64,000 bases of DNA from Aquamicrobium defluvii (lineage in GTDB: Bacteria; Pseudomonadota; Alphaproteobacteria; Rhizobiales; Rhizobiaceae), in assembly GCF_004363725.1 (NCBI RefSeq), contig NZ_SNZF01000003.1, positions 124,001 through 188,000 on the forward strand, read 5' to 3'. The position numbers and the translations under genes are program-made. Within the stretch, counting starts at the first letter, position 1, and every line of letters begins with the position of its first letter. This document shows positions 27,830 to 36,073 of this stretch, in pieces. The notes beneath the pieces are model-generated. The model did not search any database, was not told where the DNA came from, and saw only the letters and a program-made list of their open reading frames with translations.

Positions 27830-28621
27830 TCAGGGCAGGTCGGCGCCCAGTTCCTTCAGCCGCCTCACCGCCGTGGGCGGCATCGGCGGCGGGTTCGGCG
27901 CGCGGGCGGCCTCGATCAGCAGTTCATCGCACGCTGCTTCGGTTTCCGTCGTCAGCCTGTGCATGAACTCTTCCCTATCCAGTCCCGGCGGTATGGGCTT
28001 GAGGAAGCGCGCCTTGATGGTTCCCGGATAGCGCAGGAACTTGCGGCGTGGCCAGTAGAGCCCCGCCACATGGGCGACCGGGACCACCGGCACACCCAGC
28101 TGGGTATAGAGTTCGACGATGCCCCATTTGTAGTTCGGCACATCTCCGGGCGCACGGCGCGTGCCTTCCGGATAGATGATGAGCTGGCGCGGGTTGCGCG
28201 CCATCTCCGCCCTGGTGGCGATAACGACCTCCTTGAGCGCGCGGGCGCGGTTGCCGCGATTTACCGGGATCATGCGCATCTTGAGCAGATACCAGCCGAA
28301 GAACGGTATCCACATGAGCTCGCGCTTGAGGATGTAGATCGGGTCCCTGAGGTAAGGGAAAAAGGCGATCGTATCCCAGAACGACTGGTGCTTGGGGGCA
28401 AGGATGAAAGAGCCCTCCGGCAGGTTCTCCTGACCCGTGATTTCCTTGCGCGTGGCGGCGATCTTCTCATAAAGCCACATGCTGGAGCGCGACCAGAACC
28501 GGGGCACGAACCATGCCCGGTGCCGTGGCGACAGAAAATAATAGGGCGCCCAGAAGAACATCTGGAAGATCAGGCTGGCGTAGAAGGCGAAGTTGAAGGC
28601 CAGCGAGCGGATGTGAAGCAT
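27830..28621 (-). CDS. plsC: 1-acyl-sn-glycerol-3-phosphate acyltransferase
   Basis: A 263-residue membrane-associated acyltransferase of the PlsC family. The catalytic motif HQSFWD (H78-D83) and the phosphate-binding motif YPEGTRR are both present, and a hydrophobic N-terminal segment (7-30) anchors it. It makes phosphatidic acid from lysophosphatidic acid. The start at 28621 fits the family. It ends five bases from the convergent aldo/keto reductase gene. Confidence 0.9.
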   Translation of the reverse strand: MLHIRSLAFNFAFYASLIFQMFFWAPYYFLSPRHRAWFVPRFWSRSSMWLYEKIAATRKEITGQENLPEGSFILAPKHQSFWDTIAFFPYLRDPIYILKRELMWIPFFGWYLLKMRMIPVNRGNRARALKEVVIATRAEMARNPRQLIIYPEGTRRAPGDVPNYKWGIVELYTQLGVPVVPVAHVAGLYWPRRKFLRYPGTIKARFLKPIPPGLDREEFMHRLTTETEAACDELLIEAARAPNPPPMPPTAVRRLKELGADLP

Positions 28622-28763
28622 AGGGCGATGCAAGCCTGTAATCGGAGCAATGCCGGGGAAGCGCAGAGCGCCCTGCCGCCCGCAATTGCGTGGATGCGAA
28701 GGAACAGGCGCCTTCGTTACACCAGCTGCGGCAAAAATGGAAACCGGCGGGAAGGGGCCGGGA

Positions 28764-29441
28764 TCATTCCTTTGCGGAAGCATCCGCCACCGACATGCCG
28801 GCGTGTTGCAGGCGCACCGGCACCACACCCCGGGCCAGCGCGACGAGATACTTGTTGTATTCGGTGAACAGGACCCTGAGCGCCTGCGGCTTCACCAGCC
28901 AGCTTCCGTCGTCGAGCTTCGAGTTGACCACCGGATAGGGTTCCAGCCGCGCATCCCGCAGCAGGCGGCCCATCTCCAGCAGGCTGCGCGGCATATGGTA
29001 GTTGTTGGTCACCAGAATGATGCTGCCATAGGCGTGCTCCTCGACCCATTTGGCGCTCTCCTCGGCGTTGCCGATGGTGTCGAGCGCAGCCCGGTCGATG
29101 TCGACGCAGCAGGCGAAGAGCTTGCTGTCGCCGCCCATGGCGAGCTGCAGCTGCTTGCGGCTGGCCGCCGGATGCACACCGCTGATCAGCAGGCGCTCGC
29201 CCTTGCCTGATTCGAGCAGGTTCATCGCCGCGTCGAGCCGCGACTGCCCGCCCGTCAGCACGATGATGGCATCGGCCTTCTGCGGGTCGAGAGGCGCGGT
29301 CATGCGGCTGACATGGCTGGAAAACCAACCGAAGCCGGCTACAAAGCAGGTGGCGACGGCAAGCGTGAAGATCGCAACGACGCGCAGCACAGCGCGGGCA
29401 CGCCTGCGCGTTCTGACCTCAATGCGCGATGTCTGCACCAT
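28764..29441 (-). CDS. YdcF-family protein (DUF218)
   Basis: A 225-residue protein with one N-terminal transmembrane helix (about 18-40) and a DUF218 domain: DAIIVLTGGQSRLDAAMNLL, LLISGV, and ILVTNNYHMPRSLLEM. Relatives (ElyC, SanA) act in envelope and lipid-carrier homeostasis, but the biochemical activity is not firmly known. The start is uncertain: 29441 is chosen, and 29525 is also in frame. It lies between plsC and ftsX, in the same direction. Confidence 0.8.
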   Translation of the reverse strand: MVQTSRIEVRTRRRARAVLRVVAIFTLAVATCFVAGFGWFSSHVSRMTAPLDPQKADAIIVLTGGQSRLDAAMNLLESGKGERLLISGVHPAASRKQLQLAMGGDSKLFACCVDIDRAALDTIGNAEESAKWVEEHAYGSIILVTNNYHMPRSLLEMGRLLRDARLEPYPVVNSKLDDGSWLVKPQALRVLFTEYNKYLVALARGVVPVRLQHAGMSVADASAKE

Positions 29442-29563
29442 CCCGGCTGTCACACCTGTTTCCTTCCCAAGCAAGGATACATGGTAAACCGTGATTCGTG
29501 CGCTTTGGCGGAGTGCCGGATGCACATTGAGTTACGAATTGTTTCAGGTCGTGATGCGCGCCG

Positions 29564-30550
29564 TCACACATCTGCCTGCCCCGCTTCCAGATCGCTGAGA
29601 TAGGCCACAACCGTCGCGTGGGACGTTGCCGCAGTGAGCGCCCCGATGACCACCACCATCATCAGCACGCCGAGATATCCGGCGGAACCGATGGCGAAAT
29701 TGCCGAACAGGGCCGCAGCCTGATCGCCCTGCGGCGTCGCCATGTTGCGCGACGACCACCACGAGAAGGCGACGAACACGGCGATGGCGGCGACGCCGCC
29801 TGCCGCAGCTCCCTTCATGCCGGTGAACAGGAAACGGTTGCGGAACTGGCGGGCGATGAACGAAGCTTCCGCCCCCACGAAATGCAGCACCTCGATGATG
29901 TGGCCGTTGCCGGCCATGGCGCCGCGCGTGGCGAACACCACCGTCATCACCGTGGCCGACAGCATCAGCGCCAGCACGGCGATGCCGATCGTCACCGTCG
30001 TGTGCGCCATCGCCACCAGCCGGTCGACCCAGGTCCGGTGATCGTCCAGCGTGGCGCTGGGAACCGCCGTGGCTATGGCGGTGCGCATGGCGGCGAAATC
30101 CGGCGGGCTGTCCTCGTTTATCGTGACGATGACGAGGCGCGGCACCGGCAACTGCCCGATATCGAAGCCGGACCCCAGCCACGGCTCGAGCAGGCGAACG
30201 GTAGCGGCACGGTCCACGATGCGGGTGCCTTTCACGCCATCGAATTCGGAGGCGATGCCTGCGGCTGTGGCCAGCGCGATCTCCATGTCGATGCCATCCG
30301 CCGGCTTGATCTGGATTGTCGCCTCGCGTGAAATCTGGTTCTCCCACACGGATGCCGTGTCGCGCACCAGCGTCACCGCGCCGAAGGTAACGCAGGACAG
30401 GAAGGTCATGATGGCGATGACCACCACCAGCGCGCGGCCGGCAATGTTCTGGGCCGGCACGATGGGCGCGGTCTTGCGCGGCGCGCGTTCGGCCGGCACG
30501 GGACGCTCGAAATCCTCTTCAGCCGGGGGGGCGGCCTGAACGTCAGTCAT
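29564..30550 (-). CDS. ftsX: cell division protein FtsX
   Basis: A 328-residue inner-membrane protein with four transmembrane helices (about 44-66, 200-222, 245-270, 290-315) and a large loop between the first two, the FtsX topology. The N-terminal cytoplasmic part is Pro/Glu-rich. FtsEX couples ATP hydrolysis to peptidoglycan hydrolase activation at the septum. The ATG at 30550 overlaps the ftsE stop by 8 bases, so the two are coupled. Confidence 0.92.
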   Translation of the reverse strand: MTDVQAAPPAEEDFERPVPAERAPRKTAPIVPAQNIAGRALVVVIAIMTFLSCVTFGAVTLVRDTASVWENQISREATIQIKPADGIDMEIALATAAGIASEFDGVKGTRIVDRAATVRLLEPWLGSGFDIGQLPVPRLVIVTINEDSPPDFAAMRTAIATAVPSATLDDHRTWVDRLVAMAHTTVTIGIAVLALMLSATVMTVVFATRGAMAGNGHIIEVLHFVGAEASFIARQFRNRFLFTGMKGAAAGGVAAIAVFVAFSWWSSRNMATPQGDQAAALFGNFAIGSAGYLGVLMMVVVIGALTAATSHATVVAYLSDLEAGQADV

Positions 30551-31202
30551 AGATGTCCAGCCTTCCATTGGCCAGGATCAGCCGGCGCGCATCGACCTGA
30601 TCCATCAGGGTGAGATCGTGGGTGGCGATGACCACCGCCGTGCCAAGCCTGTTCAGTTCGATGAACAGCCTGAGCAGCCGCCTTGCAAGCTGCGGATCGA
30701 CATTGCCGGTCGGCTCGTCGGCAAGCAGGATCTCCGGCTGCTCGATCAGTGCGCGCGCAATCGCCGCGCGCTGCTTCTCGCCGCCGGAGAGCACCGGCGG
30801 CAGCACATGCATGCGCTCGCCCAGCCCCACCCACTTCAGCAGTTCCATCACGTCGGTGCGGTAGCTCGATTCCTCGCGGCCGCGCACGCGCAGCGGCAGC
30901 GCCACGTTCTCGTAGGTCGTCATGTGGTCGAGCAGGCGGAAATCCTGGAAGACGATGCCGATGCGCCGGCGCAGCAGCGGCAGTTCGGCCCGCGAGATGC
31001 GGGCGCGATCCTTGCCGAAGATGGTGATGAGGCCGCGTGTCGGCTTCAGCGACATGAACAGCAGGCGCAGAAGCGTCGTCTTGCCCGCGCCCGATGGGCC
31101 GCTCAGAAACTGGAACGAGCCGGCCGGTATGTGCAGGGAGATGTCGCGGAGAATCTCCGGACCCATGCCATAGCGCAGACCGACATTTTCGAAACGGATC
31201 AC
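30543..31202 (-). CDS. ftsE: cell division ATP-binding protein FtsE
   Basis: A 219-residue ABC ATPase: Walker A GPSGAGKT (35-42), signature LSGGEKQR, Walker B ILLADEPTGNVD and a switch His in VIATHD. The start codon is GTG (31202), giving MIRFENVGLRYG as in other FtsE proteins. It forms a membrane complex with FtsX. A CtrA-type site lies 71-85 bases upstream. Confidence 0.95.
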   Translation of the reverse strand: MIRFENVGLRYGMGPEILRDISLHIPAGSFQFLSGPSGAGKTTLLRLLFMSLKPTRGLITIFGKDRARISRAELPLLRRRIGIVFQDFRLLDHMTTYENVALPLRVRGREESSYRTDVMELLKWVGLGERMHVLPPVLSGGEKQRAAIARALIEQPEILLADEPTGNVDPQLARRLLRLFIELNRLGTAVVIATHDLTLMDQVDARRLILANGRLDIYD

Positions 31203-31272
31203 GTTGAACGACCTGAAAGCTGAACGGGCGAAGCGCCGACCGTTTCCTCAGGCCGAAAATCGTCAGGCATGG

Positions 31273-31287
31273 TTAATGGCAGGTTAA
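31273..31287. promoter_or_regulatory. CtrA-type binding site upstream of ftsEX
   Basis: TTAA (31273-31276), seven bases, then TTAA (31284-31287): an exact match to the TTAA-N7-TTAA consensus of the cell-cycle regulator CtrA known from Caulobacter and Sinorhizobium. A further half-site-like TTAACCAT is at 31334-31341. It lies between ftsE and the divergent gene at 31385. Confidence 0.65.
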
Positions 31288-31384
31288 ATTCCGGCAATTT
31301 CGTCACCGACAGGTGGCCTCCGGTCGTGAAGCATTAACCATTTTCCGGCTAGCTGGCCGGAACGATGTGCGAACGGGGACCAGC

Positions 31385-32047
31385 ATGGCCGCCCACAAGA
31401 TGGCACGACCGGTTTCCGGCGAAATCATGACCGCCCCGCGGGAACAGACCGACGGGAGCATTTTTTGCGCCTCTGCTGCGTGCGCGGACGATATCGTCGA
31501 CGCCGACTATGTCACGCTCGGCACTGCTTCGGATATCCGCCCGGCGCGCGAAGACGCGGCAGACGTCAGGGCGAAGACCGGCGCGCCGCAGACGACGGCA
31601 GGCGGCATGGCGATGCTGCGCAGAAGCGAGCCGGTCCGCCCGCAACCCTTTGCCCGGTCCGCAGGTCCTGCCTTCTGGCTGGGCGGATGCGGTGTCGCCG
31701 CCGCCGCATTCTGGATAGCGGGCGGTCACGCCCTGGTGAGCGGCAGCGAGCTTCTCCGGTGGCCTCCCCAATCGGCGCTCAGCATTTCCGCCGTGACCTC
31801 GCACATCGATGATTCGGGAACGCGGGCGCTCCTGTTCGTCGATGGCGAGGCCGGCAATGACGGCACGGCGGCAGCGCAACTGCCGCCGCTGGAAATCCGC
31901 GTTACCGGCGATGATGGCCGTGTCACCCGCTACAGGTTGGGGACATTGGACCGCACATTGGCCCCGGGCGAAAGATTCGCCTTTTCGGGACGCGTCGAGG
32001 TGCCTAGAAACGGGGTGAAATCCGTATCCGTGGTCTTTGCCGGATAA
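31385..32047 (+). CDS. membrane-anchored protein, DUF3426-like C-terminus
   Basis: A 220-residue protein with a disordered N-terminal half, one transmembrane helix (about 97-118, FWLGGCGVAAAAFWIAGGHAL) and a C-terminal domain (LSISAVTSHIDDSG..LLFVDGEAGN, LEIRVTGDDGRVTRYRLG) that resembles the beta-sandwich of DUF3426/zinc-ribbon proteins. In related genomes the gene between ftsE and hpt has an N-terminal MJ0042 zinc ribbon; here the CxxC pattern is not evident. GGGGA precedes the ATG at 31385. Function unknown. Confidence 0.6.
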   Translation: MAAHKMARPVSGEIMTAPREQTDGSIFCASAACADDIVDADYVTLGTASDIRPAREDAADVRAKTGAPQTTAGGMAMLRRSEPVRPQPFARSAGPAFWLGGCGVAAAAFWIAGGHALVSGSELLRWPPQSALSISAVTSHIDDSGTRALLFVDGEAGNDGTAAAQLPPLEIRVTGDDGRVTRYRLGTLDRTLAPGERFAFSGRVEVPRNGVKSVSVVFAG

Positions 32048-32095
32048 AGCACCTCCCCCGAAAGCGGAAACCGGTTTCGGGATGGCGAGATGCGA
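32045..32095. repeat. palindromic repeat, divergent copy (F)
   Basis: Begins at the TAA stop of the preceding gene (TAAAGCACC). It contains CCCGAAA (32057-32063) and TTTCGGG (32075-32081) as inverted arms around GCGGAAACCGG, and ends near GAGATGC. Related in its core to the copy at 42260, but the least certain member. Confidence 0.45.
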
Positions 32096-32140
32096 AAAAC
32101 GAACTGAAGCCAGAGAGATTCCAGCGGGAGTATCGCCAAA

Positions 32141-32683
32141 ATGCCAATCGTGCGCGGCAAGGACATCGAAGTCCTGTTTTCAGCCTCGGCGATCGCCCGC
32201 CGCAATCTGGAACTGGCCAAGGAGATCGCCGGCCGCGAATATCACGACCTGCTGGTCATCTCGGTGCTGAAGGGCTCGTTCATCTTCGCCGCCGACCTGA
32301 TCCGGGCCATGCACGATGCAGGGCTTGCCCCGGAGGTGGAGTTCATCTTCATCTCCTCCTACGGCGCCGGCACGGAGAGCGGCGAGGTCAGGGTGCTGCG
32401 CGACATCGACAACGAGGTTGCGGGCCGTGACGTGCTGCTGATCGACGACATTCTGGAATCGGGCAAGACATTGCAGTTCGCCCGTAATCTCATGCTTTCG
32501 CGCGGCGCGAAAAGCTGCTCGCTGGCGGTGCTGCTCGACAAGCGCATGCGCCGCAAGACCGACCTCGAAGCGGACTATGTGGGTTTCGACTGCCCCGACC
32601 ATTTCGTCGTGGGTTACGGCATGGATGTGGGTCACGCCTTCCGCGAACTGCCCTTCGTCGGCATCGTCAAGGGCGATGCCTAG
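32141..32683 (+). CDS. hpt: hypoxanthine phosphoribosyltransferase
   Basis: A 180-residue purine salvage enzyme that converts hypoxanthine (and often guanine) plus PRPP to the nucleotide. The PRPP motif VLLIDDILESGKTL is intact, as are the ISVLKGSFIF and FISSYG segments of the active site and the C-terminal DFVVGYGMD-like sequence (HFVVGYGMDVGHAFRELPFVG). Its stop codon TAG is the first three bases of a palindromic repeat. Confidence 0.96.
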   Translation: MPIVRGKDIEVLFSASAIARRNLELAKEIAGREYHDLLVISVLKGSFIFAADLIRAMHDAGLAPEVEFIFISSYGAGTESGEVRVLRDIDNEVAGRDVLLIDDILESGKTLQFARNLMLSRGAKSCSLAVLLDKRMRRKTDLEADYVGFDCPDHFVVGYGMDVGHAFRELPFVGIVKGDA

Positions 32684-32733
32684 AGCATTTGCAGCCGGAC
32701 GGAATCGTCCGGCGTAGCACAAATGCGGCCAGA
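32681..32733. repeat. TAGAGCAT palindromic repeat, copy B
   Basis: Starts with the TAG stop of hpt. GCATTTG pairs with CAAATGC and, inside, GCCGGACG pairs with CGTCCGGC around GAAT. It is nearly identical to copy C, which lies inverted on the far side of the response-regulator gene. Confidence 0.8.
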
Positions 32734-32859
32734 CAGGCAGCCGAAGCAACGAGGCGGCATGCGCCGGAATGCCCGGCACTTCGGGCAGGGCGGCGCGTAA
32801 CTCTTTTCTTACCATGACGGGTCAGCAAAATTCAACTTTTGGCCGCCAGAGTCGGCCCC

Positions 32860-33243
32860 ATGGCAAAGCTTCTGATCGTCGAGGACGATGATTCCGTCCG
32901 CATGTTCGTCTCCCGCGCGCTGGAACGCGCGGGCCACCAGATTCATATCGCCGCCGATGGCGCACAGGGGCTGGAAATGATCCGCGCCGCCGATGGCGGT
33001 TACGATCTCGTCGTCTCCGACATACGCATGCCCGAGATGGACGGCATCGGGATGGCCCTGTCGGCCGCGAAGAGCTTCCCCGGCCTGCGCATCCTGCTGA
33101 TGACCGGCTATGCCGACCAGCGCGAACGCGCCGACGAACTGAACGGCGTCATCGTCGATGTCGTCAACAAGCCGTTCTCGCTGGCCGAAATCCGCGGCCG
33201 GGTCGATGCGGCGCTGGCGATGGAACTCACCCGCGCCGCCTGA
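32860..33243 (+). CDS. single-domain response regulator (CpdR-like)
   Basis: A 127-residue receiver domain with no output domain. Asp54 in VVSDIRMPEMDG is the phosphorylation site, Asp10/Asp11 form the acidic pocket, Thr82 and Lys104 (NKPFS) complete the active site. Stand-alone receivers of this type in Rhizobiales include CpdR, an adaptor for ClpXP proteolysis, but the assignment to CpdR is a guess from overall form. Flanked by inverted copies of one palindromic repeat (32681 and 33302). Confidence 0.85.
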   Translation: MAKLLIVEDDDSVRMFVSRALERAGHQIHIAADGAQGLEMIRAADGGYDLVVSDIRMPEMDGIGMALSAAKSFPGLRILLMTGYADQRERADELNGVIVDVVNKPFSLAEIRGRVDAALAMELTRAA

Positions 33244-33301
33244 GCCGGCCAGAACGGCGGACGCCCGGATAGATCCGGGCTGCCGCTCTATCTGTTTGTT
33301 T

Positions 33302-33352
33302 CAGCCGCATTTGGCAACGCCGGACGATTCGGTCCGGCTGCAAAATGCTCTA
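33302..33352. repeat. TAGAGCAT palindromic repeat, copy C (inverted)
   Basis: Read on the minus strand it begins TAGAGCATTTTGC with the TAG stop of the TIGR02302 gene (33352-33350). It has GCCGGAC/GTCCGGC arms around CGAATC and outer GCATTT/AAATGC arms. It matches copy B along about 50 bases in opposite orientation. Confidence 0.8.
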
Positions 33353-35908
33353 CCGCGCTTCCAGAAGTCTTTCGAGATAGCGGCGCTCGACCTGCGGCGA
33401 CAGCGCATCGCCGAGCCGCTTGCGGATCTCGTCGAGGATGCGGCGGGCGCGCTGAACGTCGATCTCGTCCGGCACCTTCACCGAATCGCCGAAATCCGGC
33501 CCCTGCGTGGCGCGCGGCCGGCCGAGCGGATCGCGGTCGGCGCTCTGCTGGCGGCCGCCCTGCCCCTGCTGGCCGTCCTCGCCCATCATCGCCTGCAATT
33601 GCTGCATCATGCCGCGCGCGCCCTGCCGCAACGCTTCGAGCGCCCGGCCCTGATGGCCGACGGCGCGGTCGCCCTCGCCTTCGCCAAGCGACTCGCCGGC
33701 CTGCCCCATCGATCGGTCGGCCTGCCCGAAGCCCTCGTTCGGCTGCATGCCCAGACCTTCGAGGTCCTTGCCGAGCTGCTGCAAGTCCTTCTGGAGCTGG
33801 CCCTGGCCTTCCTGCAATTGCCTGAGCGCCTCGGCCAGTTCCTCCGGGCTCATGCCGCCCTGACCCTGCTGGCCTTCGTTGCCCTGCTGACCCTGCTGCT
33901 CCTCGCCTTCCTCGCCCATCCGGCCCTCGTTGCGGCCATTGTCGCCGCGCTGCATCTGGTCGAGGCGGAAGGTCTCGTTCATCATCTCCTGCTGGCGGCG
34001 CATGATCTCGCCCAGCTTGTTCATCTGCTGGCTGAACTCGCCCTGCTGGCCCTGCTGGCCTTGCTGCGGCTGCGCCATCTGGAGGTTGTTCATCATGTCC
34101 TGAAGCTGGGCCAGGAGGTCCTCAGCCTGCTCGCGATTGCCCGAGCGGGCCAGATTCTCGATCTGGTCCAGCATGCGGTCGAGATCGCTCTGGCGCAGCT
34201 CCTGCCCGTTCTGCGGCATGCGGGCGTTGTTCTGGTTCTGGTTGCGTTGCGCGAACTCGCGCAGGAAATCGTTCATCGCCTGCCGCAATTCCTGCATCAG
34301 CTTCTGGATTTCCTCGTCGGAAGCGCCATTGCGCAGGGCCTCCTGCAGGGCCTGCTGCGCCTGCCGCAGGCGCTGTTCCGCATCCGAAAGGCTGCCGTCC
34401 TCGATGCCCAGCGCCACCTGCCACAGATAGGACACCACATCGCGAAGCTGATCGTCGCTCTCCGCCAGCCTGAGGCGGCTGCGCGCGCTCATCAGCGCCA
34501 GATAGCTGGTGGGACTGTCGAACGTATCCTCGGGGCGCAGCGTGACGGCGTCCATCAGGTCGAGCACGCGCTGCTTGGCGTTGGCGTCGAGGCCAAGCAG
34601 GCGGCGATGCTCGATCACCGCCCGTGCCAGCGGATTGGTGAAGGTCCGCTCCGGCATCACCATGGCGACGGTCTCGCTGTTGGCGCTTTGGCCGGCATCG
34701 TCGGTGGCCGAAAGCGTCAGCCGGATGGAACTGCCGGCCCACACATGCTCGGTCAGGTCCTTCGAGGTCTTGGCCGCATTCGCCTTGGAACCGCGCCGCG
34801 GCAGGTTGAGCTTTATTTCCGGCGCATCGTAGAGCGGGCGCGCATCGGGAGCGGGCGCTTGCGTCAGCTCGAACCCGGCCTCGGCCTGCGCCGCGCCATA
34901 ATCGTCCTCGATCTCGTATTGCAGTTCGAGCGTGCCGTTGACGGCGCGCTTCGGCTCGCCGGCAAAGCGGATCAGCGGCGGCTTGTCCGGCGTCACCGAA
35001 AAGGCCCAGCGGCCGATTTCCTGCCGGCCCGATTGCAGCACAAGTTCGCCGTCCTGCGTGAGCGTTCCGGCGAACTGCCTGACGCCGCCCGCAACAGGCG
35101 CCGTATCGCTCTCGGACGCCTTGGCGGGATCGATCGCCTGCGCCTCGCGACCTGAAGGCGCATAGCTCAGCGTTTCATCGCCCGATCCGCCGGTGACGCG
35201 CAGGGAAAGCGCGCTGTCCTGCGGCGCCGTGAAGGCCGAAACGCCACGGTTGGCATCGGCGGTCAGGAACATCGGCGCCTTGCCGGTATAGGGCGGCGGC
35301 GTCACCCAGGCATCGATGCGCGGCGCAACCGCCTCACGCGCCGCCGCCGGCCGGAAGGGATCGGAGAGCCGGCCGCCGAGCGGGCCGAACGAGAAGGCGA
35401 AAGAGATGAACAGCAACAGCGCGACAGCCGCGCGCAGGCCCCAGGGATCGCGCTCGGGAATCCGCGCATCGGGAACGGCGGCGTCGAGGCGTCCGAGGCT
35501 TGCGGCCATGCGCTTCTGATGCTCGCGCCACAGCGCTTCGCCAAAGGGCGTTTGCGAACCGCTCGGCCTGTCGGCAAGCGTGCGAAGCGGGTTGTGCTCA
35601 AGCCTGTTGGCCGATTCGAGGCGGCGGTCGATCTCCGCCGCTGACGGCGGGCGGAAGGAACGCAGCGGCCACAGCGCCGCCAGCGCACCAAGCCCGAAGA
35701 TCGCCACCAGCGCGGTGCGCAGGCCATCCGGCATCAGCGCGAACACGCCGAACCAGGACAGGCTGACGAAAAGCCCGACGACCAGCAAAAGCGGCAGGAC
35801 CAGCGGCCAGAAACGCTCGGCGATCATCGCCGCGCACGTCATTGTGCGGCTGAAAAGAAGCCGCTGCTTCAGTCTCCGGGGGATGCTTGCGTCGCGGCGG
35901 TCAGTCAT
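33350..35908 (-). CDS. TIGR02302/DUF4175 membrane protein
   Basis: An 852-residue protein with two N-terminal membrane helices (about 30-52 and 62-82) and a third near 160-180. A beta-rich middle follows, and then a long Gln/Gly/Glu-rich, coiled C-terminal region (about 470-800) with many QQGQQGQ stretches. This architecture is TIGR02302, found in Rhizobiales and other alphaproteobacteria, of unknown function; it is presumed to be inner-membrane with a large periplasmic part. It lies 165 bases downstream of lysA on the same strand. Its TAG stop is the terminal TAG of a palindromic repeat. Confidence 0.88.
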   Translation of the reverse strand: MTDRRDASIPRRLKQRLLFSRTMTCAAMIAERFWPLVLPLLLVVGLFVSLSWFGVFALMPDGLRTALVAIFGLGALAALWPLRSFRPPSAAEIDRRLESANRLEHNPLRTLADRPSGSQTPFGEALWREHQKRMAASLGRLDAAVPDARIPERDPWGLRAAVALLLFISFAFSFGPLGGRLSDPFRPAAAREAVAPRIDAWVTPPPYTGKAPMFLTADANRGVSAFTAPQDSALSLRVTGGSGDETLSYAPSGREAQAIDPAKASESDTAPVAGGVRQFAGTLTQDGELVLQSGRQEIGRWAFSVTPDKPPLIRFAGEPKRAVNGTLELQYEIEDDYGAAQAEAGFELTQAPAPDARPLYDAPEIKLNLPRRGSKANAAKTSKDLTEHVWAGSSIRLTLSATDDAGQSANSETVAMVMPERTFTNPLARAVIEHRRLLGLDANAKQRVLDLMDAVTLRPEDTFDSPTSYLALMSARSRLRLAESDDQLRDVVSYLWQVALGIEDGSLSDAEQRLRQAQQALQEALRNGASDEEIQKLMQELRQAMNDFLREFAQRNQNQNNARMPQNGQELRQSDLDRMLDQIENLARSGNREQAEDLLAQLQDMMNNLQMAQPQQGQQGQQGEFSQQMNKLGEIMRRQQEMMNETFRLDQMQRGDNGRNEGRMGEEGEEQQGQQGNEGQQGQGGMSPEELAEALRQLQEGQGQLQKDLQQLGKDLEGLGMQPNEGFGQADRSMGQAGESLGEGEGDRAVGHQGRALEALRQGARGMMQQLQAMMGEDGQQGQGGRQQSADRDPLGRPRATQGPDFGDSVKVPDEIDVQRARRILDEIRKRLGDALSPQVERRYLERLLEAR

Positions 35909-36073
35909 CGGCCTTTCCGTGGCCGGCCCTATGGCATGGCCTCTTCGCCAACATTAGCAGTCCAACCATAACAGCAAAGACGGCAAAGGCGAGGCGGCTT
36001 CCCGAAAACGTGATCGGAGCGCCCGCCTCGAAACACGCGAGACACGGCATCCGCAACCGCGCCCATCCGGCCT

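Noticed and set aside
33158-35155. A 665-codon open frame antisense to the TIGR02302 gene
   Set aside because: Leu/Ala-rich shadow frame; TIGR02302 on the minus strand is well supported by its architecture and start.
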